Below, piece by piece: positions 25,837 to 34,976 of a stretch of 64,000 nucleotides of DNA. A program made the translations under genes and the position numbers. Numbering within the stretch: the stretch's first letter is position 1; each line of letters starts with the position of its first letter. The stretch lies in NCBI RefSeq assembly GCF_008705135.1, contig NZ_CP023694.1:8159001-8223000 (forward strand), in the 5' to 3' direction. Under the pieces are notes generated by a model. The model was not told the DNA's origin. It did no database searches and was given only the letters and a program-made list of their open reading frames with translations. This DNA comes from Streptomyces coeruleorubidus. GTDB taxonomy: Bacteria > Actinomycetota > Actinomycetes > Streptomycetales > Streptomycetaceae.

Positions 25837-26097
25837 CGGAGGGCTGGGCGCCGGCACGGGGGAAGGCGCGGGGGCCGGGACGGAGACCGTCGAGGCGCCC
25901 GGCTTCTCCGTCGCGTCCTCCGCGATCCTCACGGTGTACAGGCCCGGACTCTGGTCACGCCACTGCCCGGATCCCGGGCCGGCGGCCGTCGCGGCGGTCA
26001 GGGGGAGCACCACGGCCCCGGTGAGCGCCAGGACCCAGCCGAGGACGGGGCTCAGGAGCGTGCCGGCAGTCCGGTGGTACGTGTCGTGGTAGGCCAA
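25816..26097 (-). CDS. Small putative membrane/secreted protein
   Basis: 93 residues from a TTG start (GGGACGAC upstream). One hydrophobic segment (LLSPVLGWVLALTGAVVLPLTAATAAG) could be a signal peptide or anchor. A short domain and a Pro/Ala/Ser-rich tail follow. Not recognised, and codon use fits coding DNA only moderately. The rare start and the tandem repeat in its 3' end make this a tentative call. Confidence 0.4.
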   Translation of the reverse strand: MAYHDTYHRTAGTLLSPVLGWVLALTGAVVLPLTAATAAGPGSGQWRDQSPGLYTVRIAEDATEKPGASTVSVPAPAPSPVPAPSPPQGDGPP

Positions 26098-26225
26098 CTG
26101 TCGTCCCGGTGGTTCGACTTGACGTCATGTACTGCCCCCATGGGCCTTACTGTCGCAGCCGCCGCCGGTGAAGGGAATCTTGAAACTTAAAGCCCCACGC
26201 GTTGCACAGAAGTTTCACAGCAGCG

Positions 26226-27173
26226 TCAGGGCTGGTTGGTCAGGTAGCCGCCCATGGCGGTGAAGTACTCGGTCGCGGGCAACTCCCGGCCGTCCTCGGT
26301 CCGCACGCGCGTGATGGCCAGGCCGTGGTTGCGGCCGGTGCGGGCGTCGGCTCCGGCCACGATCACCACGCCCTCGCCCTCGCGGTAGAAGATGCGGCCG
26401 GGTGTGCCGCCGTACCGCCCCTCCGAGACGACGGCGGCCAGGACCTCGAGTCGCTTGCCCTTGTGGAAGGTGAACGCGCTGGGGTACGGCTCGGACTGGG
26501 CGCGGACCAGGCGCTCCAGGTCCTCGGCGGGCCAGGTCCAGTCGATGCGGCTGTCCTCGATGGACCGCTTGTGGAAGAAGCTGGCCTGGGAGCGGTCCTG
26601 CTGGGTGAACTCCGTCTGCCCGGAGGCGATGAGGTCGAGCGCGCCGATGGTGACCGGGGCGATGAGGTCGACGGTCTTGTGGAACAGGTCGGTCGCCGTG
26701 TCCGCCGGCCCGACCGCCACCGCCTCCTGCCGCACGATGTCGCCGGCGTCCAGTTCGTCGTTCATCATGTGCGCGGTGACGCCCACTTCAGGCTCGCCGT
26801 TGATCAGCGCCCAGATCAGCGGGGAGAAGCCGGCGTACTTCGGCAGCAGCGAGTCGTGCACGTTCAGCGTGCCGTGGCGCGGCAGGTCGAAGATGCGCGG
26901 CGGGATCCACGTACGCCAGTTGTTGGCCACGATGATGTCCGGGTCGGCCTCCTTGAGGCGCTCGAACAGCTCGTCGTCGTCAGGGCGGTTGCGGATCACG
27001 ACCGGTACGCCGTTCTCCTCGGCGAGGTCGGCGACCGAGTCGCTCCAGATCTTCTCGTACGCGTGCTCGCTCTTGGGGTGCGTCACGACCAGGACCACGT
27101 CGTGCTCGGAGTCCAGGAGGGCTTGCAGGGTGCGGTGCCCCCAGGTCTGGTAACCGAACATGACGACCCGCAT
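26226..27173 (-). CDS. cchA: Hydroxyornithine N-formyltransferase (coelichelin)
   Basis: 315 residues, methionyl-tRNA/10-formyl-THF formyltransferase family. The N-terminal transferase domain contains VANNWRTWIP and HDSLLPKYAGFSPLIWALINGE (catalytic Asn/His/Asp region). The C-terminal half is OB-fold like. In the coelichelin pathway CchA formylates N5-hydroxyornithine to give the formyl-hydroxyornithine used by module 1 of CchH. The start at 27173 follows GAGGAGG; the frame continues upstream but without a ribosome site. It is divergent from cchB, with an iron box at 27211-27229, so it should be derepressed in iron starvation. Confidence 0.93.
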   Translation of the reverse strand: MRVVMFGYQTWGHRTLQALLDSEHDVVLVVTHPKSEHAYEKIWSDSVADLAEENGVPVVIRNRPDDDELFERLKEADPDIIVANNWRTWIPPRIFDLPRHGTLNVHDSLLPKYAGFSPLIWALINGEPEVGVTAHMMNDELDAGDIVRQEAVAVGPADTATDLFHKTVDLIAPVTIGALDLIASGQTEFTQQDRSQASFFHKRSIEDSRIDWTWPAEDLERLVRAQSEPYPSAFTFHKGKRLEVLAAVVSEGRYGGTPGRIFYREGEGVVIVAGADARTGRNHGLAITRVRTEDGRELPATEYFTAMGGYLTNQP

Positions 27174-27210
27174 GGGGTTCCTCCTCGAAGCAGGGAATGG
27201 CCGTGGCCAG

Positions 27211-27229
27211 TAAAGCAAGGCTTACCTAA
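27211..27229 (-). promoter_or_regulatory. Iron box (DmdR/IdeR) for cchA
   Basis: TAAAGCAAGGCTTACCTAA resembles the actinomycete iron box TTAGGTTAGGCTNACCTAA and lies 38 bp upstream of the cchA start. Confidence 0.8.
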
Positions 27230-27313
27230 GTGGTCAACGGGGCCAGTCCGCGCATGTGTTGACGACCCGCCCGCTCCGGGGTGTCCGTTTTGTCTATAGA
27301 CACCTTCACGGGA

Positions 27314-27332
27314 TGAGCTTAGCCTTACCTAA
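27314..27332 (+). promoter_or_regulatory. Iron box (DmdR/IdeR) for cchB
   Basis: TGAGCTTAGCCTTACCTAA is a good iron-box match about 105 bp upstream of the cchB start. Together with the box at 27211 it gives separate control of the two divergent units. Confidence 0.8.
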
Positions 27333-27436
27333 GTTTTGGGTGGTGCCTCTTCGGCGTGCCCGACTTCCGTACTTCCCGATGCTCGACCGACGGCTGCCTG
27401 CCCAGAAGGGCCGCCGCACCGCACGATGGGAGTGAC

Positions 27437-28792
27437 ATGGCACAGGCTCGTCCTGGCGACGCCCCTTTGATCCACGACCTCATAGGCATCGGCTTCGGGC
27501 CGTCCAACGTGGCCATGGCGATCGCGCTCAGCGAGCACAACGCAGGCGCCGGCGGGGAGGAGGCGGTCTCCGCTCACTTCTTCGAGCAGCAGCCGCGCTT
27601 CGGCTGGCACCGAGGCATGCTCATCGACGACGCGACCATGCAGGTGTCCTTCCTCAAGGACCTGGTGACGCTCCGGAACCCCGCCAGCGAGTACAGCTTC
27701 CTGTGCTACCTCAAGAGCAAGGGACGGCTGATCGACTTCATCAACCACAAGAACCTCTTCCCGCTGCGGGTGGAGTTCCACGACTACTTCGAGTGGGCCG
27801 CCGGCCAGGTCGACGACATGGTCTCCTACGGCCACGAGGTCGTCGGCGTCATGCCCGTCGTGCGCGACGGCGTCGTGGAGTACCTGGACGTGACGGTCCG
27901 TTCGGGGGAGGGCCTCGAGGTCCACCGGGCCCGCAACCTCGTCCTCGGCACAGGCCTGCGCCCCCTCATGCCGGAGGGCGTGGAGCGCAGCGACCGCGTC
28001 TGGCACAACTCCGAACTGCTGGGCCGCGTCGACGCGTTGGAGGGCACCTCACCCTCCCGGTTCGTCGTCGTGGGCGCCGGGCAGAGCGCAGCCGAGAACG
28101 TCGCCTACCTGCACCGCCGCTTCCCCGGGGCCGAGGTCTGCGCCGTCTTCTCCCGCTACGGCTACAGCCCCGCCGACGACAGTGCCTTCGCCAACCGGAT
28201 CTTCGACCCCGAGGCCGTCGACGAGTTCTTCGCGGCGCCGAAGGACGTCAAACGCCGGCTGATGGACTACCACGGCAACACCAACTACTCCGTGGTGGAC
28301 ATCGACCTGATCGACGACCTGTACCGGCAGATGTACCAGGAGAAGGTCCTCGGCACCGAGCGGCTGCGCTTCCTCAACGTCTCCCGGCTCACCGGTGTCA
28401 CGGAGACGCCGGACAAGGTCACGGCCGCCGTCACGTCCCTCGTCACCGGCGAGCAGACCCTCCTGGACGCCGATGTCGTGGTGTTCGCCACCGGCTACAG
28501 CCCCGCCGACCCCGTCGGTCTGCTCGGCGAGGTGGCCGACCGCTGCCTCCGGGACGACGAGGGCCGCGTCCGCGTCGAGCGCGACTACCGCATCGCGACG
28601 GAGCCGGAGCTGCACTGCGGCATCTACCTCCAGGGCGGCACCGAGCACACGCACGGCATCACCTCGTCCCTGCTGTCCAACACCGCCATCAGGGTCGGCG
28701 AGATCCTCGACTCGCTCCTCGACCGGGGCCGCAAGTCCGCCTCGGACGAAGCGCGGACGGTCGCCGACGGAACCGGCAGCCCGGCCCGCTAG
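27437..28792 (+). CDS. cchB: L-ornithine N5-monooxygenase (coelichelin)
   Basis: 451 residues. This is the flavin- and NADPH-dependent hydroxylase family (SidA/PvdA/CchB), which converts ornithine to N5-hydroxyornithine, the first step of hydroxamate formation. The FAD-binding GIGFGPSN is at about residue 18-25, the NADPH-binding GAGQSAAEN at about 215, and the C-terminal ATGYSP motif at about 355. ATG 27437 has GGGAG 5 bp upstream and gives the usual length; the frame extends further upstream without signal. It starts the plus-strand cch operon and lies behind the iron box at 27314. Confidence 0.95.
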   Translation: MAQARPGDAPLIHDLIGIGFGPSNVAMAIALSEHNAGAGGEEAVSAHFFEQQPRFGWHRGMLIDDATMQVSFLKDLVTLRNPASEYSFLCYLKSKGRLIDFINHKNLFPLRVEFHDYFEWAAGQVDDMVSYGHEVVGVMPVVRDGVVEYLDVTVRSGEGLEVHRARNLVLGTGLRPLMPEGVERSDRVWHNSELLGRVDALEGTSPSRFVVVGAGQSAAENVAYLHRRFPGAEVCAVFSRYGYSPADDSAFANRIFDPEAVDEFFAAPKDVKRRLMDYHGNTNYSVVDIDLIDDLYRQMYQEKVLGTERLRFLNVSRLTGVTETPDKVTAAVTSLVTGEQTLLDADVVVFATGYSPADPVGLLGEVADRCLRDDEGRVRVERDYRIATEPELHCGIYLQGGTEHTHGITSSLLSNTAIRVGEILDSLLDRGRKSASDEARTVADGTGSPAR

Positions 28793-28889
28793 TCCACCCA
28801 CCGGTTTCGCCGGCACATCGCCGCGCCTCGCCAGGTGGGCCCACCCGGCAGGCGCGGCGGCACTGATCAAAGGGATAACGTACGTCGAC

Positions 28890-29948
28890 ATGGGCACGAT
28901 CGCAGTGGAGCGTCCCGCGTCCAAGGTCACAACTCAGGCCCGTCGGCGCCGAGTTGTGGGGCTTGGCGCGCTGGTGCTGGTCCTCGTCGCAGCGGGGGCC
29001 GTGTCGTTGGCCGTCGGGGCGCGCGCGCTGAGCCCCGGCGAGGTGTGGCACGGGCTGTTCGCGGCACCGGAGTCCGACCAGCGGCTCACCGAGATCCGGC
29101 TCATCGTGGAGACCGTGCGGGTGCCCCGGACGGTGCTCGCGATCGTGGCGGGCGTCGCCCTGGGGGTCGGCGGTGCACTGATCCAGGGGTACACGCGCAA
29201 CCCGATCGCCGACACCGGCCTGCTGGGCGTGAACTCCGGCGCCTCGTTCGCCGTGGTGACGGTGATCGCCGTGTTCGGGCTCTCCGACCCGTTCCAGTAC
29301 ATCTGGTTCGCCTTCCTGGGGGCGGCGGTCGCCGGTGTCGTGGTGTTCGGCGTCGCGAGCATCGGCCGCGGTGCCGGGAACCCGCTGACGCTCGCCCTGG
29401 CCGGGCAGGGCGTCACGGTGTTCCTCGCGGCGATGACCACGGCGATCGCGCTGTCGGACCAGAAGTCGCTGAACGCGCTGCGGTTCTGGAACGCGGGCTC
29501 CGTGGCCGGGGTGGGATTCGGTGTCATCTGGCCGGTGACCGCGTTCATCGCGGCCGGACTGGTACTGGCCCTGATCATGCTGCCGGCCCTCAACCTGCTC
29601 AACCTCGGTGACGACGTGGCGCGCGGCCTCGGGGTGAACATCGCGCTGAGCCGGACCATCGGCATCACCGCCATCACCCTGCTGGCGGGCGCCGCGACGG
29701 CCGCGTGCGGGCCCATCGCGTTCCTCGGGCTCATGGTGGCCCACGTGGCCAGGTACCTGACCGGCCCCGACTACCGCTGGCTGGTGCCGTACGCGGGACT
29801 GCTCGGCGCCATCGTGCTCCTGGTCTGCGACATCGTGGGCCGCCTGGTGGTGCGGCCGAGCGAGCTGGACGCGGGCGTCGTCGTCGCCCTGCTGGGCGCC
29901 CCGTTCTTCGCGGCTCTGGTGTGGCGCGGAAAGTTCAAGAGCGCATGA
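28890..29948 (+). CDS. cchC: FecCD-family siderophore permease
   Basis: 352 residues, about 9-10 membrane helices. FecCD/BtuC-family motifs include GGALIQGYTRNPIADTGLLGVNSGAS and the coupling region for the ATPase, LGDDVARGLG. It imports ferric coelichelin together with CchD, CchE and the CchF lipoprotein. Start ATG 28890, with AAAGGG about 16 nt upstream, gives a normal N-terminal Arg-rich tail before TM1. The stop overlaps the cchD start (ATGA). Confidence 0.93.
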   Translation: MGTIAVERPASKVTTQARRRRVVGLGALVLVLVAAGAVSLAVGARALSPGEVWHGLFAAPESDQRLTEIRLIVETVRVPRTVLAIVAGVALGVGGALIQGYTRNPIADTGLLGVNSGASFAVVTVIAVFGLSDPFQYIWFAFLGAAVAGVVVFGVASIGRGAGNPLTLALAGQGVTVFLAAMTTAIALSDQKSLNALRFWNAGSVAGVGFGVIWPVTAFIAAGLVLALIMLPALNLLNLGDDVARGLGVNIALSRTIGITAITLLAGAATAACGPIAFLGLMVAHVARYLTGPDYRWLVPYAGLLGAIVLLVCDIVGRLVVRPSELDAGVVVALLGAPFFAALVWRGKFKSA

Positions 29949-29994
29949 ACAGGACAGGCGTGAACCCGCGCATGAACAGGACAGACGTGAAGCC
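29941..29994 (+). repeat. 27-bp tandem duplication spanning the cchD start codon
   Basis: Units 29941-29967 and 29968-29994 are 27 bp each with two or three differences. They duplicate the ATG and the first nine codons of cchD (MNRTGVNPR / MNRTDVKPS). Confidence 0.9.
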
Positions 29995-31033
29995 GTCGGT
30001 GACGCCGGGCGTGCGGCTCGGCCAGGTGTCGTTCGTGTGGCGGCCGTGGATCGTGTGTGTCTCGCTGCTGCTCGCGGCGGCGACGTTCCTGGTGTTCTGC
30101 CTGTCCATCGGCGTCGGGGACTTCCCCATCCGGCTGCCCCAGGTGATCGCCACGCTCCTCGGCCGGGGCGAGCAGGTCGACGAGTTCGTGATCATGGATC
30201 TCCGGATGCCGCGCGCCCTGGCCGGGGTCGTCGTCGGCATCGCGCTGGGGGTGTCCGGGGCGCTCACGCAGTCCATCGCCCGCAATCCGCTGGCCAGTCC
30301 GGACGTCCTGGGGATCACGAACGGCGCCAGCGCGGTCGCGGTGTTCCTGGTGACGGTGTCGGGCGGGACGGCGGCGGCGATCGTCAGCTCCGTGGGCCTG
30401 TCGGCGGCGGCCCTCATGGGCGGTCTCGGCACGGGCCTGCTGGTGTACTTCCTCGCCTGGCGGCGCGGCATCGACGGGCTCCGGCTCATCCTCATCGGCA
30501 TCTCGGTGAGTGCCGTGATGGAGGCCCTCACGACCTGGCTGCTGGTCACGGCCGACATCAGGGACGTGGCCCAGGCCCAGGCCTGGTTGGTCGGCTCGCT
30601 GGACGACCGGTCGTGGGACGAGGTCCAAGTGGCCGTCTGGGGCACGCTCGTCCTCCTGGTCGTCGTGGCGGGCGCCGCCTTCCAGTTCAAGCCGATGCAC
30701 CTCGGTGACGACGTCGCCGCCGGCCTGGGCGTCCGTTACTCGGCCGTGCGAGCGGTCCTCCTCCTGTGCGCGGTGCTGCTGGCCGGCGTGGCGGTGAGCG
30801 CGGCGGGCCCGGTCCCGTTCGTGGCGCTGGTGGCCCCGCAGGTGGCGATGCGTCTGGCGCGCTGCCCGACGCCGCCCATGGTGGCCTCCGCGCTGGTCGG
30901 CGCGCTGCTGCTGACCGGTTCGGACCTGGTCGCCCGCACGGCACTGCCCGTCAGTCTCCCGGTCGGCGTGGTCACCGCGGCGATCGGCGGCCCCTTCCTC
31001 GTCTATCTGCTGGTACGGGCGAACCGCAGATAG
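29945..31033 (+). CDS. cchD: FecCD-family siderophore permease
   Basis: 362 residues, the second transmembrane subunit of the ferri-coelichelin importer. It has FecCD motifs SGALTQSIARNPLASPDVLGITNGAS and LGDDVAAGLGV, and ~9-10 helices after an N-terminal tail. ATG 29945 overlaps the cchC stop. A 27-bp tandem duplication repeats the start region, so ATG 29972 is an equally plausible in-frame start, and the extra nine residues may be dispensable. CchC and CchD form a heterodimer in the membrane, powered by CchE. Confidence 0.93.
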   Translation: MNRTGVNPRMNRTDVKPSVTPGVRLGQVSFVWRPWIVCVSLLLAAATFLVFCLSIGVGDFPIRLPQVIATLLGRGEQVDEFVIMDLRMPRALAGVVVGIALGVSGALTQSIARNPLASPDVLGITNGASAVAVFLVTVSGGTAAAIVSSVGLSAAALMGGLGTGLLVYFLAWRRGIDGLRLILIGISVSAVMEALTTWLLVTADIRDVAQAQAWLVGSLDDRSWDEVQVAVWGTLVLLVVVAGAAFQFKPMHLGDDVAAGLGVRYSAVRAVLLLCAVLLAGVAVSAAGPVPFVALVAPQVAMRLARCPTPPMVASALVGALLLTGSDLVARTALPVSLPVGVVTAAIGGPFLVYLLVRANRR

Positions 31034-31044
31034 CTGGTACAAAG

Positions 31045-31063
31045 TCAGGCGAGCCTAAGTAAG
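31045..31063 (+). promoter_or_regulatory. Internal iron box before cchE
   Basis: TCAGGCGAGCCTAAGTAAG matches the reverse iron-box consensus TTAGGTGAGCCTAACCTAA at about 13 of 19 positions. It lies in the 38-bp gap between cchD and cchE and may give cchE an extra iron-controlled promoter or act as a roadblock site. Confidence 0.6.
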
Positions 31064-31071
31064 GGGGCCTT

Positions 31072-31911
<840 letters not shown>

Positions 31912-31932
31912 TTAGCCATAAAGTTACGTCAG

Positions 31933-31951
31933 TAAGGCTAGGCTTACCTTA
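31933..31951 (+). promoter_or_regulatory. Iron box for cchF
   Basis: TAAGGCTAGGCTTACCTTA, within a larger dyad AGTAAGG...CCTTACT, lies 75 bp upstream of the cchF start. Strong match to the DmdR/IdeR operator. Confidence 0.82.
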
Positions 31952-32025
31952 CTGCCTTGCGATACGGTTTGCCTGCCCTTACCCGGGGGCGCAGTGGACA
32001 GTGCGAACAGCAAGGGGATTGACGG

Positions 32026-33084
32026 ATGCTCCTCCACAGAACGACGCGCAGGACGCCATGGCGGCGGGCCGCGGCACTCCTCTCCGCCGCGGCGCTCGGC
32101 GTCGGCCTCCTCGCCGGGTGCGGTTCCGAATCGGACTCGGCGGACAAGGGCAGCGACAACACCTCGACCGCCGCGGCCGGCGCCTTCCCGGTCACCGTGG
32201 AGCACGCGTTCGGCACCACGAAGGTCACCGAGACCCCGAAGCGGGTCGTCACCGTCGGCTACACCGACGACCAGACCGTCCTGGCGTTCGGCATCAAGCC
32301 GGTCGGCATGACCGACCAGTACCCGAACCCGGCGGGCCAGAGCCCCGACATCAACACCCAGTGGCCCTGGGTGAAGGACAAGTGGGGCGACACCAAGCCC
32401 GAGGTCATCATGAAGAACGGTGACACCGGCCCCAACTACGAGAAGATCGCGGCCCTGCGCCCCGACCTGATCGTCGCGGTCTACTCCGAGATCGACCAGG
32501 CCGGCTACGACAAGCTCTCCAAGATCGCGCCTACGGTGGCCCGCACCAAGGCCGAGAAGGAGCCGTTCAGCGCCCCCTGGCAGGACAACGCCCTGCACAT
32601 CGCCAAGGCACTCGGCAAGGCCGAGGAGGGCGAGAAGATGGTGCAGGACATCCAGGGCAAGCTCGACGCGGCCAAGAAGGCGAACCCCGAACTCGCGAAG
32701 CAGACCGCCGTCGTGCTGTCCTGGTACGAGAACTCGGTGGCGCCGTTCACCTCCACCGACGTGCGCGGCCGGCTCGTGACGGGCATCGGCTTCAAGTACC
32801 AGACCGAGATCGACAAGGTCGCGGACGGCAGCTTCTACACCAAGCTCTCGCCCGAGCGCGTCGACCTGGTCGACGTCGACCGCATCTTCGTCATCAACGA
32901 CAAGGCCGACACGGCGGCCCTGAAGAAGTTCAAGCTGTTCGCCAACCTGGACGCCGTGAAGAAGGGCAACGTGTCCTACCTGCTGGACAGCGAGGGCCCG
33001 GCGGTCGGCGCGGCCATCTCCCAGGGCACCCTGCTGTCCATGCCGTACGCCGTCGACGAGCTCGTGAAGTCGGTGGCCGAGTAG
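32026..33084 (+). CDS. cchF: Ferri-siderophore-binding lipoprotein
   Basis: 352 residues. Twin-Arg-rich N terminus, hydrophobic stretch and lipobox LLAGC (Cys about residue 32) mark a lipoprotein on the outer face of the membrane. The mature part is a class III periplasmic-binding (FecB/FhuD-like) domain with PKRVVTVGYTDDQ near the start. It captures ferric coelichelin for CchCD-E. AAGGGG precedes the ATG. An iron box directly upstream suggests it can be expressed apart from cchB-E. Confidence 0.93.
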   Translation: MLLHRTTRRTPWRRAAALLSAAALGVGLLAGCGSESDSADKGSDNTSTAAAGAFPVTVEHAFGTTKVTETPKRVVTVGYTDDQTVLAFGIKPVGMTDQYPNPAGQSPDINTQWPWVKDKWGDTKPEVIMKNGDTGPNYEKIAALRPDLIVAVYSEIDQAGYDKLSKIAPTVARTKAEKEPFSAPWQDNALHIAKALGKAEEGEKMVQDIQGKLDAAKKANPELAKQTAVVLSWYENSVAPFTSTDVRGRLVTGIGFKYQTEIDKVADGSFYTKLSPERVDLVDVDRIFVINDKADTAALKKFKLFANLDAVKKGNVSYLLDSEGPAVGAAISQGTLLSMPYAVDELVKSVAE

Positions 33085-33130
33085 CGATGCCGGTCACCAT
33101 GTCCTGTCCCCTTCCCGCCCGGGTCGCGGT

Positions 33131-34918
33131 GTGAGCGCGACCGTCACCCGCCCCGCCCCGGCGACGCTGCACACGGCGACCGGGCGCGAGGCCACCCGAT
33201 GGGTCGCGGCGCACTGCCGCGAGGTGCCCTTGCTGTCGGCGGCCACCGTGCTCACCACGGTGGCCGGCGCGGCGCTCCAGGTGCTCCCGGTCCTGCTGCT
33301 CGGCCGGGTGGTCGACGGCGTGGTCGAGGGCGAGTCGCGCTCGATCCTGGTCACCATCGGGGTGTTGATCGGGGCCGCCGCGCTGCTCGGCGCGGCGGCC
33401 ACCGCGGTGTCGACCTACCTGATCGGCCGGCTGGGCGCCGACCTGCTCGCGCGGCTGCGGGAAGGAGCCGTCCGGGCGGTGCTGGGGATGCCGAGCGCCC
33501 GCATCGAACAGGTCGGCCGGGGAGACGTGCTCTCCAGGGTCGGCGACGACGTGGCCGTCATCTCCAAGGGCATCCGTACGGCCATCCCCACGGTCTTCTC
33601 GGCCGGAGTGCTGGTCACCATCGCCACGTTCGGCATGTTCGGGCTGGACTGGCGGCTCGGACTGGCGGGCGCCGGCGCGCTGCCCGCGTACGCGCTCGCC
33701 CTGCGCTGGTACCTCCCCCGCTCCGCGCCGCTCTACCGGAAGCAGCGGGTGGCCCAGGCCGACCGCGCGCAGGCGTTGATCAGCGGTCTGAACGGGATCG
33801 ACACGGTCCGGGCGTACCGACTGGAGGGCGCCTTCCGCGAGAAGGTCACCAGCGAGTCCTGGCGGGTGCGCGATCTCGGTATCGAGGTGTTCCGGTTCTT
33901 CGGCCGGTTCGTCGGCCGGGAGAACCGCGCCGAGTTCATCGGGCTGGTCCTGATCCTCCTGGTGGGGTACGCCCTGCTGGAGGCCGACGCCGCCAGCCTG
34001 GGCGAGGTGTCCGCGGCGCCGCTGCTGTTCCACCGGCTGTTCGGCCCGCTGGGCCTCATCATGTTCACCTTCGACGAGGCACAGAAGTCGGGCGCGAGCC
34101 TGACCCGCCTGGTCGGCGTGCTGGGGGAGGCCGGGGAGGGCCGGCTGGTGGGTGACCCGGCCGTCGCGCCGGCGGACGCCGAGCCGTTGCCGGTGACGGT
34201 GCGGGGGCTGACGTTCCGTTACCCCGGCGCCGAGGAACCGGTGCTGAGGGACGTGGATCTGACGATCCCGGCCGGGGGTTCGCTCGCCCTGGTGGGTGCG
34301 ACGGGTGCGGGCAAGACGACCCTGGCCGCGCTGATCGCGGGCATCGGGACTCCCGAGGCCGGGTCCGTGCGCATCGGCGCGACCGACCTGGCGGGCCTGG
34401 ACGAGGCCGGGGCGCGGGCCCTGGTGAGCATCCTGACGCAGGAGACGCACGTCTTCTCCGGCCCGCTCGCCGACGACCTGCGGCTGTCCGCGCCGGGGGC
34501 GACCGATGCCGAACTCACGGACGCACTGCGCACGGTAGGCGCCGACGCCTGGGTCCAAGCGCTGCCCGACGGGCTGAACACCACGGTCGGCGAGGGCGGC
34601 GAGCGCCTGGACGTCACCAAGGTCGCCCAGATCGCCCTGGCCCGGCTGGTGCTCGCCCGCTCGCCCGTGGTGGTGCTCGACGAGTCCACCGCCGAGGCCG
34701 GCAGCGAGGGCGCCGCCGAGCTGGAACGCGCGGTCGTGGCCGCGTGCGCGGGCCGGACCACGCTGTTCGTGGCGCACCGGCTGACCCAGGCGATGGCGGC
34801 GGACCGGATCGCCGTGCTGGACGCGGGCCGTGTCGTCGAACAGGGCACGCACGACGAGTTGGTGGCTCTGGGCGGCCGGTACGCGCGACTGTGGCAGGCA
34901 TGGCGCGAGGGTAGTTAG
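33131..34918 (+). CDS. cchG: Siderophore exporter ABC subunit (Walker-active half)
   Basis: 595 residues, TMD then NBD. Walker A GATGAGKTT, Walker B VVVLDEST and the H-loop VAHRLT are intact. The ABC signature, normally LSGGQ, reads LDVTK. CchI has the reverse pattern (intact LSGGQ, degenerate Walker A/B), so the two should assemble as a heterodimer with a single consensus ATP site made from CchG Walker A/B and CchI signature. Likely job: export of coelichelin. Start GTG 33131, 46 bp after cchF. The stop codon is covered by the iron box of cchH. Confidence 0.9.
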   Translation: MSATVTRPAPATLHTATGREATRWVAAHCREVPLLSAATVLTTVAGAALQVLPVLLLGRVVDGVVEGESRSILVTIGVLIGAAALLGAAATAVSTYLIGRLGADLLARLREGAVRAVLGMPSARIEQVGRGDVLSRVGDDVAVISKGIRTAIPTVFSAGVLVTIATFGMFGLDWRLGLAGAGALPAYALALRWYLPRSAPLYRKQRVAQADRAQALISGLNGIDTVRAYRLEGAFREKVTSESWRVRDLGIEVFRFFGRFVGRENRAEFIGLVLILLVGYALLEADAASLGEVSAAPLLFHRLFGPLGLIMFTFDEAQKSGASLTRLVGVLGEAGEGRLVGDPAVAPADAEPLPVTVRGLTFRYPGAEEPVLRDVDLTIPAGGSLALVGATGAGKTTLAALIAGIGTPEAGSVRIGATDLAGLDEAGARALVSILTQETHVFSGPLADDLRLSAPGATDAELTDALRTVGADAWVQALPDGLNTTVGEGGERLDVTKVAQIALARLVLARSPVVVLDESTAEAGSEGAAELERAVVAACAGRTTLFVAHRLTQAMAADRIAVLDAGRVVEQGTHDELVALGGRYARLWQAWREGS

Positions 34919-34943
34919 GCAAGCCTAAGTTAGGCTGGGCTTA
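34915..34943 (+). promoter_or_regulatory. Overlapping double iron box before cchH
   Basis: TTAGGCAAGCCTAAGTTAG (34915-34933) matches the iron box and overlaps the cchG stop codon. A second, overlapping match, TTAGGCTGGGCTTAC, runs on to about 34943. It sits 34-60 bp upstream of cchH and suggests double-dimer DmdR binding. Confidence 0.78.
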
Positions 34944-34976
34944 CTTTGGTTTCCTTGAAAGGGTGCTGAGTCTTCG

